A stretch of 64,000 nucleotides of DNA. Origin: Flavobacterium sp. 83. GTDB lineage: Bacteria > Bacteroidota > Bacteroidia > Flavobacteriales > Flavobacteriaceae. A program made the position numbers and the translations under genes. The notes under the pieces are model-generated. The model saw only the letters and a program-made list of their open reading frames with translations. It was not told the origin of the DNA and made no database searches. Below are positions 55,867 through 64,000 of the stretch, in pieces; the stretch's first letter is position 1, and each line of letters begins with the position of its first letter. The stretch lies in NCBI RefSeq assembly GCF_000744835.1, contig NZ_JQMS01000001.1, positions 1,860,001 to 1,924,000 on the forward strand. The letters are read 5' to 3'.

Positions 55867-56991
55867 TTAGTCAACTGCGTTTTCTAACACTAACTCTTCA
55901 TGAAAAGGGAGATTCCAAGCTTCGGCAACTCCTTTGTAAAGGATTTTTCCGTTAGCTATGTTCAATCCTTTTTTCAATTCTTCATTTTCGGCACATGCTT
56001 TTTGCCATCCTTTGTTTGCTAATTGCAACGCGTAAGGTAAAGTAGCATTAGTAAGTGCCAATGTTGAAGTATAAGGAACTGCCCCAGGCATATTAGCCAC
56101 GCAGTAATGTACGATATCGTCTATGATGAAAGTTGGGTTTTCGTGTGTTGTAGGCGTGCAAGTTTCGATACATCCTCCTTGATCAACCGCTACGTCAACT
56201 ACTACCGTTCCCGGGCTCATTAGTTTCAACATATCACGGGTGATTAAATGCGGTGCTTTGGCTCCTGGGATTAAAACAGCTCCGATAACTAAATCAGCAG
56301 TAGCAATTGCTTCACGGATATTGTAATGGTTTGAGATAATTGTGATCACATTAGCTGGCATCACATCAGATAAATAACGCAAACGCGCTAAGCTTACATC
56401 CATAATGGTTACTTGAGCACCAAAACCAGCGGCCATTTTTGCTGCTTGTGTTCCTACGATTCCACCACCTAATACTAATACTTTAGCAGGAGGAACTCCC
56501 GGAACGCCACCTAAAAGGATTCCTTTTCCTTTCAATGGTTTCTCTAAATATTTAGCACCTTCCTGAATTGACATACGGCCTGCCACTTCTGACATGGGTA
56601 CCAATAAAGGCAAACTACGGTCTGCTTTTTCAACAGTTTCATAGGCTAAACATACTGCGCCACGCTCAATCATAGCATGCGTCAATGGTTCAGATGAGGC
56701 GAAATGAAAATAGGTAAATAATAATTGGTCTTTTTTGATCAAAGGATATTCAGAAGCGATAGGCTCTTTTACTTTGATTATCATTTCAGCAATGCTATAT
56801 ATGTCTTCAATTGTTGGCAATAATTCTGCTCCAGCCTCAGCATATGCTTTGTCGCTAAAACCACTATTTTCACCGGCACTTGCTTGTACATAAACAATAT
56901 GGCCTTGTTTTTTGAATTCGGCAACACCTGCAGGAGTAAGCGCTACACGGTTTTCGTTATTTTTGATTTCTTTGGGAATTCCGATTATCAT
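55867..56991 (-). CDS. ald: Alanine dehydrogenase
   Basis: A 374-residue NAD-dependent alanine dehydrogenase that deaminates L-alanine to pyruvate and ammonia. The start MIIGIPKEIKNNENRVALTP is diagnostic. Catalytic Lys in IKVKEP and His in YFHFA are present, with a Rossmann NAD site VLGGGIVGTQAAKMAAGFGA. A -7 promoter box lies 37 bases upstream, and a divergent Lrp/AsnC regulator gene follows beyond it, an arrangement common for ald. The enzyme lets cells use alanine as carbon and nitrogen source. Confidence 0.96.
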   Translation of the reverse strand: MIIGIPKEIKNNENRVALTPAGVAEFKKQGHIVYVQASAGENSGFSDKAYAEAGAELLPTIEDIYSIAEMIIKVKEPIASEYPLIKKDQLLFTYFHFASSEPLTHAMIERGAVCLAYETVEKADRSLPLLVPMSEVAGRMSIQEGAKYLEKPLKGKGILLGGVPGVPPAKVLVLGGGIVGTQAAKMAAGFGAQVTIMDVSLARLRYLSDVMPANVITIISNHYNIREAIATADLVIGAVLIPGAKAPHLITRDMLKLMSPGTVVVDVAVDQGGCIETCTPTTHENPTFIIDDIVHYCVANMPGAVPYTSTLALTNATLPYALQLANKGWQKACAENEELKKGLNIANGKILYKGVAEAWNLPFHEELVLENAVD

Positions 56992-57027
56992 AGTGATGTA
57001 TTTAAATGTTTGAATTTAATTGCATTA

Positions 57028-57035
57028 CAAATTTA
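57028..57035 (-). promoter_or_regulatory. -7 promoter element of ald
   Basis: TAAATTTG on the minus strand matches TAnnTTTG and lies 37 bases before the ald ATG, within the intergenic region shared with the divergent Lrp-type regulator. Confidence 0.5.
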
Positions 57036-57191
57036 TAGATAAAGAAAATATTATTGCTATATGGTCTTAAATTAAGAAAATATTATTTTTATTTAGTAAT
57101 TTAGCATAAAATATTTCTGAATATAAGTTTTTTTATATTTCTAAAAAGAAAAATAAACTGCTTTTGAATCTAAAAAAAGAATCAACTAATT

Positions 57192-57650
57192 ATGATACTG
57201 GACGAAACCGACAAAAAAATCTTACGTCTTCTTCAGGAAGATGCGCATTTGACACTGAAAGATATTGCCAATCAAATCAACCTTTCGCTGACACCGGTTC
57301 ATGACAGGGTAAAACGTTTGGAAAAAGAAGGTATTATTGAGAAGTATGTTTCGATTTTGAATAAAAAGAAATTAGGTAAAAATCTGACGGTATATTGTCA
57401 GGTGACTCTTGTCAAACAAACCTATGATATTTCAGAAGGATTCAATCAAGCAATACTGAATTTACCCGAAGTCGTCGAATGTAATTTTGTCTCCGGAAGT
57501 TTTGATTATATGTTGAAAATTGTATTACCGGATATGGAAAGTTACCATCATTTTCATCAGAAAAAATTGTCGGTTCTGTCCGAGGTTTCTTTGATTAATA
57601 GCTTTTTTATTATTTCGGAAGTGAAGAGTACCACTGTTTTGCCGATTTAA
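57192..57650 (+). CDS. Lrp/AsnC-family transcriptional regulator
   Basis: A 152-residue regulator with an N-terminal winged helix-turn-helix (DETDKKILRLLQEDAHLTLKDIANQI in part) and a C-terminal RAM domain that binds amino acids and makes oligomers. It is divergently placed from ald across 200 bases, the usual AldR-like situation, so it probably controls ald in response to alanine or another amino acid. No other target is implied by position. Confidence 0.92.
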   Translation: MILDETDKKILRLLQEDAHLTLKDIANQINLSLTPVHDRVKRLEKEGIIEKYVSILNKKKLGKNLTVYCQVTLVKQTYDISEGFNQAILNLPEVVECNFVSGSFDYMLKIVLPDMESYHHFHQKKLSVLSEVSLINSFFIISEVKSTTVLPI

Positions 57651-57705
57651 ATTATAGGGTTGTTCTACTAAAAAAATGGAACAAAGATAATTCAGTTTAA
57701 AACAA

Positions 57706-57738
57706 AAAAATCCATCCCGATTTATTGGGACGGATTTT
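57706..57738 (+). terminator. Intrinsic terminator after the Lrp-type regulator
   Basis: AAATCC and TCCC pair with GGGA and GGATTT around a short loop, followed by TTTTC. Confidence 0.7.
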
Positions 57739-57767
57739 CTATTTAATTCAGGTTGGGTTGCTATTAT

Positions 57768-57803
57768 CTAAAACTAAAAACTAAAAACTAAAAACTAAAA
57801 AAG
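57768..57803. repeat. Short tandem repeat (CTAAAAA)
   Basis: A 7-base unit CTAAAAA is repeated about five times in a row, the first copy one A shorter. It lies in the gap between the Lrp-type regulator and the GAPDH gene, just beyond the GAPDH stop codon. Confidence 0.9.
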
Positions 57804-57829
57804 GCAACACGCAACCTGTAATTGAAAGG

Positions 57830-59272
57830 CTAGTAATACGTAAAACGTCTTACTTTGGCAATGTATTTTGCTAATCGGATTACCTGGTGGCTGTATCCGT
57901 ATTCGTTGTCGTACCAAATGTAGAGTACAATATTTTTTCCGTCGTTAGAAACTATCGTTGCATTACTGTCATATATTGATGGTGCCGAAGTCCCTACAAT
58001 ATCCGATGAAACTAATTCGTTGTTCAAGGAGTATTTGATTTGCTCTACCAATTCGCCTTCTAAAGCATATTTTTTCATGATGGCATTGATTTCCTGAATT
58101 GAAGTGGCTCTGGAAACCTCTAGATTTAGAACTACTAATGAACCATTAGGAACTGGTACTCTGATGGCATTAGAAGTCAGTTTTCCTTCAAGTGACGGTA
58201 ACGCTTTTGCTACAGCACTGCCTGCACCAGTTTCCGTAATTACCATGTTTAAAGCTGCTGCTCTTCCGCGACGGTATTTTTTATGCATATTATCAACTAG
58301 ATTCTGGTCGTTAGTATAAGCGTGAATTGTTTCTAAATGTCCTTTTACAACGCCTAAAGTATCTTCGACAGCTTTCAAGATTGGAGTAATCGCATTTGTT
58401 GTACAGGATGCAGCCGAAAAAATGTTTATTTCATCTGGATTGTATTCGTTTTGATTTACGCCATGAACAATATTCGGAACTCCTTTTCCAGGAGCAGTAA
58501 GCAAAACTTTATCTACCCCTTTTGAAATTAAATGCCTGCTTAAAGCTTCGTGATTTGTGAAAGCTCCTGTATTATCAATGACTAAAGCATTGTCGATGCC
58601 ATAAAGGGTATAATCAATTTCTTCGGGTGCATTTGCTGTGATAATGTGAACTGTTGTGCCGTTAATTATCAAAGCATTGTTTTTTGTGTCAGCAACAACC
58701 GATCCTTGAAAATCGCCATGAATAGAATCATAACGCAATAAGGAGGCTCTTTTTTCCAGTGAAGTGGCGTCGTTTTTATCACGGGTTACAATGGCTCTCA
58801 ATCGCAACTGATTTCCTTTTCCTGTTTTTGAAAGTAACTCACGAGCCAGCAATCTTCCAATTCTGCCAAAACCATACAACACTACATCTTTAGGTTGAAT
58901 TTCCTCTGAATTTCTGGCGCCTTTTAATTTGTCTAATATAAAATGTCTGGTATCAGGGTATTTTTCGTCTTCTAAACGATATTCATAAGTAAGTTTTCCA
59001 ATATCCAGTTTTGAAGCCGGTAAATCCAATTCTAAAACAGCTCTGGCTATTTCTACTGAATCAAATACCGAAATGGGTTTTCCCACAAATTCACCTGCAT
59101 AATCATGCAAGTTGATGATTTCGCTTACGTTTCTGTCAATTAATTGATTCCTGAATAAAACCATTTCAATTGATTTGTCATACCATAAATCACTGATGAT
59201 TTTAATCAATTCTACTCCTGCACGGCGTCTGTCTGCTTGAAATGAAACTTCTTTTTCGTAAGTAATACTCAT
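57830..59272 (-). CDS. gap: Glyceraldehyde-3-phosphate dehydrogenase, long form
   Basis: A 480-residue GAPDH with a Rossmann NAD(P) site (VVLYGFGRIGRLLARELL) around residue 130 and the catalytic Cys in SAASCTTNAITP. The first 125 residues are an extra N-terminal domain; ordinary GAPDH has about 335 residues. Such long GAPDH is known in Bacteroidota. The enzyme oxidises glyceraldehyde 3-phosphate in glycolysis or works in the reverse direction. Whether this copy is the glycolytic or the gluconeogenic one is not certain. A -7 promoter box lies 44 bases upstream of the start. Confidence 0.93.
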   Translation of the reverse strand: MSITYEKEVSFQADRRRAGVELIKIISDLWYDKSIEMVLFRNQLIDRNVSEIINLHDYAGEFVGKPISVFDSVEIARAVLELDLPASKLDIGKLTYEYRLEDEKYPDTRHFILDKLKGARNSEEIQPKDVVLYGFGRIGRLLARELLSKTGKGNQLRLRAIVTRDKNDATSLEKRASLLRYDSIHGDFQGSVVADTKNNALIINGTTVHIITANAPEEIDYTLYGIDNALVIDNTGAFTNHEALSRHLISKGVDKVLLTAPGKGVPNIVHGVNQNEYNPDEINIFSAASCTTNAITPILKAVEDTLGVVKGHLETIHAYTNDQNLVDNMHKKYRRGRAAALNMVITETGAGSAVAKALPSLEGKLTSNAIRVPVPNGSLVVLNLEVSRATSIQEINAIMKKYALEGELVEQIKYSLNNELVSSDIVGTSAPSIYDSNATIVSNDGKNIVLYIWYDNEYGYSHQVIRLAKYIAKVRRFTYY

Positions 59273-59315
59273 GTGAAAATTTGTAAAATAAATTAATGAT
59301 TTTTTAAATTTGGCG

Positions 59316-59323
59316 CAAAAGTA
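59316..59323 (-). promoter_or_regulatory. -7 promoter element of gap
   Basis: TACTTTTG on the minus strand matches TAnnTTTG, 44 bases before the gap ATG. Confidence 0.5.
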
Positions 59324-59365
59324 CCTATTTCAATCGATTTCGTAAGCTGTTTTATGATTTATTTT

Positions 59366-59402
59366 TAAAATAAAAAAGCCACCTTGGTTTTTCAAGATGG
59401 CT
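59366..59402 (-). terminator. Intrinsic terminator after the HtrA-type protease
   Basis: On the minus strand AAGCCATCTTG pairs with CAAGGTGGCTT (one T-G pair) and is followed by a T tract. The opposite strand would have a C-A mismatch, so it works for the minus-strand gene. Confidence 0.8.
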
Positions 59403-59424
59403 TACATTTTTGGGATTATTAGTA

Positions 59425-60837
59425 TTAGATGATGATTCGAATGGTTTCTCCGTTTTTATTCATCATTTCAATTCGGATACTTTGACTCTCCTCTTTTTTG
59501 TTCAAAAGCTTCGATACCGTTTCAATATCAGTCGCTTTTATATTGTCAATGCTTAAAACAATATTTCCTTTGAGTTCTGCTTCATATTGCTTCAAATTTT
59601 CATTAGTGATGGATCGGATTCTTACACCATAGTCCAGATGAAATTTCTTTTTATCTGCAGCATCTATATTTTCTAATTCTAATCCTTTGAATTCGGTAGT
59701 GAAAAATTCATTTTTACTCAAAATTACTGGAACTATTCTATTTTTTCCATCTCTGATAATCGTTACCTGAACTTTATCATTAGGTCTTTTAGTATTAATG
59801 TATCCAGAAAGATCGGCATAAGTAGCCACATTTTGATCATCTAGTTTTACAATAATATCCCCTTTTGTAAGTCCGGATTTTTCGGCACCGGAATTTTTAG
59901 TTACTTTATTGATATAAAATCCTTGTGTTTGTGAAATTTTTAATTCTTTGGAAGCAATATCATTCAATTCGCCTCCTTCAACACCCAAAATCCCTCTTTG
60001 TACATTACCAAATTCCATAAGGTCTTCTATTATTTTTCGGGCAATATTAGAAGGAATTGCAAAGGAATAACCAGTATAACTTCCTGTTGGGGAGGAAATC
60101 ATCGTATTAATACCAATTAATTCCCCACGGGTGTTTACTAATGCGCCGCCACTATTTCCAGGATTTACCGCAGCATCCGTTTGTATGAAAGATTGAATAC
60201 CGCTAGTGCCCAAATCTCTTGCTTTTGCCGAAACAATCCCTGCAGTTACTGTAGAAGTTAAGTTATACGGATTTCCTACTGCCAAAACCCATTCGCCAAT
60301 TTTTACTGAATCAGAATTAGCGAATACAGTATACGGTAACTTTTCGTCAGTATCAATTTTTAATAAAGCAATGTCCATTTTAGAATCGGTTCCAATGAGT
60401 TTTGCTTTGTACGATTTTTTGTTATTCAAAGTGATTTCAATTTCCGAAGCATCTTTTACCACATGATTGTTTGTCACGATATAACCATCTTCAGAAATAA
60501 TTACTCCGGAACCCGTTCCCACTTGTTCTTGTTGCTGCTGTCCGCCGTAGCCATAAAAATATTCAAGCATTGGATTAATAACCGTTTTGCGAGAAACATT
60601 TTTTACGTGAACTACCGTATGAATGGTCTTGTCGGCAGCTTCAGTGAAATCAACATTTTCAGCTGATAAACCTACTTGTTTTCCATACGAATCAGAAGCG
60701 ATGGTTGTAATGGATTTTTTGCTATTTGAGAAATAGCCATCATTGTCAAATAATAATTTGTAAGCCCCTAATGTTACGGCTCCACTCAGCAATGATGTTA
60801 AGAACAATGTTGAAAATCGTTTCATATTAGAATTCAT
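59425..60837 (-). CDS. HtrA/DegP-type periplasmic serine protease
   Basis: A 470-residue envelope protease. An N-terminal signal or anchor segment (FLTSLLSGAVTLGAY) is followed by a trypsin-like domain with catalytic triad H125 (TNNHVV), D155 (MDIALLK) and S229 (PGNSGG), then two PDZ domains (about 280-365 and 380-460). A QQQQEQ loop before the protease core resembles the LA loop of DegP/DegQ. It should degrade or refold misfolded envelope proteins. It is divergent from dapF. An internal Met at position 5 is an alternative start. Confidence 0.94.
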   Translation of the reverse strand: MNSNMKRFSTLFLTSLLSGAVTLGAYKLLFDNDGYFSNSKKSITTIASDSYGKQVGLSAENVDFTEAADKTIHTVVHVKNVSRKTVINPMLEYFYGYGGQQQQEQVGTGSGVIISEDGYIVTNNHVVKDASEIEITLNNKKSYKAKLIGTDSKMDIALLKIDTDEKLPYTVFANSDSVKIGEWVLAVGNPYNLTSTVTAGIVSAKARDLGTSGIQSFIQTDAAVNPGNSGGALVNTRGELIGINTMISSPTGSYTGYSFAIPSNIARKIIEDLMEFGNVQRGILGVEGGELNDIASKELKISQTQGFYINKVTKNSGAEKSGLTKGDIIVKLDDQNVATYADLSGYINTKRPNDKVQVTIIRDGKNRIVPVILSKNEFFTTEFKGLELENIDAADKKKFHLDYGVRIRSITNENLKQYEAELKGNIVLSIDNIKATDIETVSKLLNKKEESQSIRIEMMNKNGETIRIII

Positions 60838-60933
60838 TTTTTAATTATTTTAGAGTAAAAATAACGTTAAATTATTTTTCTAAAAAACAGTTTAACGCTC
60901 TTTAACAATGATTAACATTTCATTAATAGTTCG

Positions 60934-60941
60934 TACTTTTG
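60934..60941 (+). promoter_or_regulatory. -7 promoter element of dapF
   Basis: TACTTTTG matches TAnnTTTG, 29 bases before the chosen dapF ATG. It contains the first bases of an upstream in-frame TTG (60939), which therefore cannot be the start. Confidence 0.55.
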
Positions 60942-60962
60942 TGTCTGTTAATCCAAAGAAAA

Positions 60963-61745
60963 ATGCAAATAGAATTTTATAAATACCAAGGAACAGGAAA
61001 TGATTTTGTGATGATTGATAACCGTCAGGGATTTTTTCCAAAAGATAATATTCAATTGATAGCTCGCTTATGTGACAGGCGTTTTGGTATAGGTGCAGAC
61101 GGTCTTATTTTATTAGAAAACGACCCTGAAACCGATTTCAAAATGGTCTATTACAACTCAGATGGAAATCAAAGTTCCATGTGCGGTAACGGCGGAAGAT
61201 GTTTAGTGGCTTTCGCCAAAAAACTAAAGGTTATTGAAGATAATACTACTTTTATAGCGACAGATGGTTTGCATCATGCTTCAGTTGCTGACAATGGAAT
61301 AGTTTCATTACAAATGATAGATGTAGACGAGGTGAAAATCACTCCAGAATATGTGTTTATGAATACGGGTTCTCCACATCACATTCAATTAGTGGAAGAT
61401 TTAGAACATTATAATGTCAAAGAAAATGGAGCGAGCATTCGATACGGTGAATTGTATGGAAAACAGGGAAGTAATATCAATTTTGTAAAAAAAGTAGATG
61501 ATTCTACCTTTTCTCTTCGTACTTACGAAAGAGGAGTTGAAGATGAAACCTTGGCTTGTGGAACTGGAGCAACTGCAGTAGCAATCGCAATGAATGCATT
61601 GGGTGAAACAAAAGCGAACTCGATAGATTTGAATGTAGAAGGAGGGAAATTAGTGGTTTCTTTTGATAAAAACGAAGGACATTTTACCAATGTTTTCTTG
61701 AAAGGACCAGCAGAATTTGTGTTTAAAGGAACGATTGAGATTTAG
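60963..61745 (+). CDS. dapF: Diaminopimelate epimerase
   Basis: A 260-residue pyridoxal-independent epimerase that turns LL- into meso-diaminopimelate for lysine and peptidoglycan. The two catalytic cysteines are in SSMCGNGGRC and LACGTGATA. The start is the ATG of MQIEFYKYQGTGNDF, since the earlier in-frame TTG lies within the promoter. It leads a run with a GNAT gene, mltG and a DUF2279 gene, separated by gaps of 0-35 bases. Confidence 0.96.
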   Translation: MQIEFYKYQGTGNDFVMIDNRQGFFPKDNIQLIARLCDRRFGIGADGLILLENDPETDFKMVYYNSDGNQSSMCGNGGRCLVAFAKKLKVIEDNTTFIATDGLHHASVADNGIVSLQMIDVDEVKITPEYVFMNTGSPHHIQLVEDLEHYNVKENGASIRYGELYGKQGSNINFVKKVDDSTFSLRTYERGVEDETLACGTGATAVAIAMNALGETKANSIDLNVEGGKLVVSFDKNEGHFTNVFLKGPAEFVFKGTIEI

Positions 61746-61776
61746 CTAAAAACCGAAACCAAGAAACCAAATCTAA

Positions 61777-62325
61777 ATGATAACATTAAAAGGTGAAAAC
61801 ATCTATATTCGTGCACTTGAACCCAATGATTTGGAGTTTGTTTATGCTATTGAAAACGACCAAAGTATTTGGGAAGTGAGTAATACGCATACGCCTTACA
61901 GTCGGTTTTTGGTAAAGCAATATTTGGAAAATGCACATCAGGATATTTATGAAGCAAAGCAATTGCGATTAGCCATCTGTCAGGATCAGGATTTTCCGGC
62001 TTTTGGATTAATCGATTTATTTGATTTTGATCCAAAGAATAATAGGGCAGGAGTTGGAATTGTAATTCAAGGCAGTGAAAACCGCAAACAGAATATTGGT
62101 TCAGAAGCATTAGGGCTATTAATTCGGTATGCTTTTCATCATCTCAATCTCCATCAATTATATGCAAATATTGGGACAGAAAATGTAGCAAGTAATGCTC
62201 TTTTTACTAAATTTGGTTTCGAAAAGATAGGAGTGAAAAAAGATTGGAATTTAGTGAACGGCATTTATAAAGACGAAGCGATTTTTCAGTTAATTAATCA
62301 CACGGGCGCCAGCGAACTGGTGTAA
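61777..62325 (+). CDS. GNAT-family N-acetyltransferase
   Basis: A 182-residue acetyltransferase of the RimJ/RimL-like GNAT branch: IYIRALEPNDLEFVYAIEND, an acetyl-CoA binding region around QNIGSEALGLLIRYAF, and NVASNALFTKFGFEKIG. It transfers an acetyl group to an amine; the substrate is unknown. It lies 31 bases after dapF and 21 before mltG, so it is probably in the same operon. Confidence 0.88.
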   Translation: MITLKGENIYIRALEPNDLEFVYAIENDQSIWEVSNTHTPYSRFLVKQYLENAHQDIYEAKQLRLAICQDQDFPAFGLIDLFDFDPKNNRAGVGIVIQGSENRKQNIGSEALGLLIRYAFHHLNLHQLYANIGTENVASNALFTKFGFEKIGVKKDWNLVNGIYKDEAIFQLINHTGASELV

Positions 62326-62346
62326 CAATTTTAAAAAATAATTATT

Positions 62347-63387
62347 TTGAACTTAAAGAAAATTATAACAATTATCGCTGTTGTACTAATATCAGTATTA
62401 ATAGGTTATGGAATTGTTTTGATGAACCAAATTTTTTCAGCAAATACAAAGTTTGCAGAAAAAGAACTCTACGTGTACATTCCAACAGATTCTAAATACG
62501 AAGATGTCGAAAAAATAATTGCTCCTTACATTGAAAATATGGGCCGTTTTGAAATGGTTGCCAGTAAAAGAGATTATCCGGATAATGTAAAACCAGGTCG
62601 CTTTTTATTCACCAAAGGAATGAATAGTTATGAATTAGTAAAAACATTACGATTAAATGTACCGGTAAATTTAGCTTTCAATAATCAGGAACGGATAGAA
62701 AATTTAGCTGGTCGTGTGGGTTCTCAAATTGAAGCTGACAGTTTGTCTTTGCTGACTACATTTAAAGATTCTGTTTTTTTGAAAGATAATGGCTTTACTG
62801 AAGAAAATATTTTAGCGATGTTTATTCCTAATACGTATGAAACGTATTGGAATACTTCAGCTGAAAAGTTCCGAGATAAAATGATTAAAGAGTATAAAAA
62901 CTTTTGGAATAAAGAACGTGTAGCCAAAGCTGCAAAACAAGGATTAACTCCAATTGAAGCGACTATTCTGGCTTCTATAGTTCACAAAGAATCTGTGAAA
63001 AAAGACGAAAGACCAAGAATTGCGGGAGTTTATTTAAATCGCTTAAGAGCACAAATGCCACTTCAGGCAGATCCAACAGTTATTTATGCAATAAAAAAGA
63101 AGTCAAATGATTTTGATCAGGTTATCAAAAGAGTTTTTTATAATGACTTAACAATGAGTTCTCCTTACAATACGTATGTAAATATTGGTCTTCCTCCAGG
63201 ACCTATCGCGATGCCTGATATTACTGCATTGGAAGCCGTTTTAAATCCGGAGAAAAATAACTTTATCTATTTCTGTGCGAGTGTGGAACGTTTTGGATAC
63301 CATGAATTTGCCGCAACTTTAGAAGAACACAATAAAAACGCCAAAAAATATTCAGATTGGATAAACAGTCAAGGTGTAAAAAGATAG
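62347..63387 (+). CDS. mltG: Endolytic murein transglycosylase MltG
   Basis: A 346-residue membrane-anchored enzyme that cuts nascent glycan strands. One N-terminal helix (about residues 5-24) is followed by a YceG-type domain. The active-site Glu lies in ASIVHKESVKKDERPRIAGVYLNRL (given as the family block) and LQADPTVIYAI is conserved. The start is a TTG: an in-frame stop lies 15 bases upstream and the first downstream ATG is inside the membrane helix. It ends directly at the DUF2279 reading frame. Confidence 0.93.
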   Translation: MNLKKIITIIAVVLISVLIGYGIVLMNQIFSANTKFAEKELYVYIPTDSKYEDVEKIIAPYIENMGRFEMVASKRDYPDNVKPGRFLFTKGMNSYELVKTLRLNVPVNLAFNNQERIENLAGRVGSQIEADSLSLLTTFKDSVFLKDNGFTEENILAMFIPNTYETYWNTSAEKFRDKMIKEYKNFWNKERVAKAAKQGLTPIEATILASIVHKESVKKDERPRIAGVYLNRLRAQMPLQADPTVIYAIKKKSNDFDQVIKRVFYNDLTMSSPYNTYVNIGLPPGPIAMPDITALEAVLNPEKNNFIYFCASVERFGYHEFAATLEEHNKNAKKYSDWINSQGVKR

Positions 63388-64000
63388 TTTTAGAATTAAA
63401 AAAACTGCTTTTTTTATGCTTGTTTTTGAATGGATATCAAACTTGTTTTTCACAAAATATGGTTGATACTTTCCTTTCACCATTAGATTCTATAAATAAA
63501 AAAAGACAAAATACGGTTGTAATTTCTGAAGCGGCATTAGCTTCAGGAATTTTGGTTGGATTAAACCAGCTTTGGTATGCTGATTATCCTAAGTCTGATT
63601 TTCATTTTATAAATGATAATTCCGAATGGCTTCAAATGGATAAACTGGGGCATTCTTTTTCTTCGTATCATTTAGGCAGGTTTGGTGCCGAAATGTTGCA
63701 ATGGAGTGGTGCCAGTAAAAAGAACCAATTAATTTATGGTTCAGGTTTAGGATTTGCTTTTTTGACGGCTGTTGAGGTTATGGATGGATATTCATCTGAA
63801 TGGGGTGCTTCATCAGGGGACATAATCGCAAATGCTTCTGGAACGGCTTTATATGTTTCACAAGAATTAATTTGGAAAGAACAACGTATAACTCCCAAAT
63901 TTTCTTTCCATACCACACAATATGCAACTCAAAGACCAGAGGTTTTAGGGAGTTCATTTACGGAACAAATTCTAAAAGATTATAACGGGCAAACTTATTG
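63384..64000 (+). CDS. DUF2279 family protein, 3'-truncated by window edge
   Basis: A frame that runs off the right edge of the window. It encodes an N-terminal hydrophobic signal-like segment (KKLLFLCLFLNGYQTCFSQ), then WLQMDKLGHSFSSYHLGRFG, GFAFLTAVEVMDGYSSEWGASSGD and related blocks typical of DUF2279, a predicted envelope protein family. The start is unresolved: there is no ATG before the signal-like segment, only TTG and CTG codons at 63405-63428, and the first ATG (63459) would drop the segment. The frame overlaps or abuts the mltG stop, so translational coupling is likely. Confidence 0.7.
   Translation, partial: MVLELKKLLFLCLFLNGYQTCFSQNMVDTFLSPLDSINKKRQNTVVISEAALASGILVGLNQLWYADYPKSDFHFINDNSEWLQMDKLGHSFSSYHLGRFGAEMLQWSGASKKNQLIYGSGLGFAFLTAVEVMDGYSSEWGASSGDIIANASGTALYVSQELIWKEQRITPKFSFHTTQYATQRPEVLGSSFTEQILKDYNGQTY

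Overview
The window is a piece of a flavobacterial chromosome (phylum Bacteroidota), most likely Flavobacterium or a close relative. The evidence is its A+T-rich sequence, SusC/SusD-type genes, a hybrid two-component regulator, a 480-residue GAPDH, RpoB/RpoC of flavobacterial type, and repeated use of the Bacteroidota promoter signature TAnnTTTG. Shine-Dalgarno sequences are nearly absent, except for one striking site before rpsU. I ran no database search; all names rest on motifs and recalled family features.

Layout. (1) 1-6.7 kb: a truncated Fic protein, a DEDDh exonuclease, a DUF2851 protein, a PspC-domain protein, an amino-acid permease (minus), a helix-hairpin-helix protein and an acyl-CoA dehydrogenase. 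(2) 6.7-22.3 kb: the information-processing core: a candidate structured RNA, rpsU, xerC, hpf, tRNA-Thr/Tyr/Thr, tuf, tRNA-Trp, secE, nusG, rplK-A-J-L, rpoB, rpoC and a DUF3467 gene. Hairpins punctuate this long plus-strand array. (3) 22.5-38.4 kb: carbohydrate region: a small secreted protein, a 1384-residue hybrid sensor/AraC regulator, a decayed IS256-family transposase, a SusC/SusD pair, a Tat-exported sugar isomerase-like protein, prfC (minus), a GH13 alpha-amylase lipoprotein (minus), and an intact IS982-family element flanked by a 9-bp target duplication. (4) 38.4-49.4 kb: a non-coding stretch with a 37-bp direct repeat, then a SurA-like foldase, a MoxR ATPase, two different aconitases (AcnB and AcnA type) in tandem, a complex repeat-like non-coding segment and a LysM/NlpC cell-wall hydrolase. 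(5) 49.6-54 kb: accessory minus-strand genes: a VOC protein, a HigBA toxin-antitoxin pair, a membrane protein, a lipoprotein and an adhesin-E-like protein, plus a plus-strand CDGSH protein. (6) 54.2-64 kb: a second amino-acid permease, alanine dehydrogenase with a divergent Lrp regulator, long GAPDH, an HtrA-type protease, and a dapF-GNAT-mltG-DUF2279 run cut by the window end.

How it fits together. The SusC/D pair, hybrid sensor, exported isomerase and amylase look like one glycan-use locus interrupted by housekeeping prfC and by two insertion elements. Ald, Lrp and the two permeases point to amino-acid catabolism. DapF, MltG and the NlpC hydrolase serve cell-wall metabolism.

The most interesting non-coding observations are the exceptional Shine-Dalgarno of rpsU, a promoter and start codon placed inside the rpsU terminator, a compact structured RNA candidate at 6738-6852, a CRISPR-like 37-bp repeat pair beside the IS982 element, and branched repeat-like elements at about 47.2, 53.0 and 54.0 kb. 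I do not see a clearly new multi-gene system.
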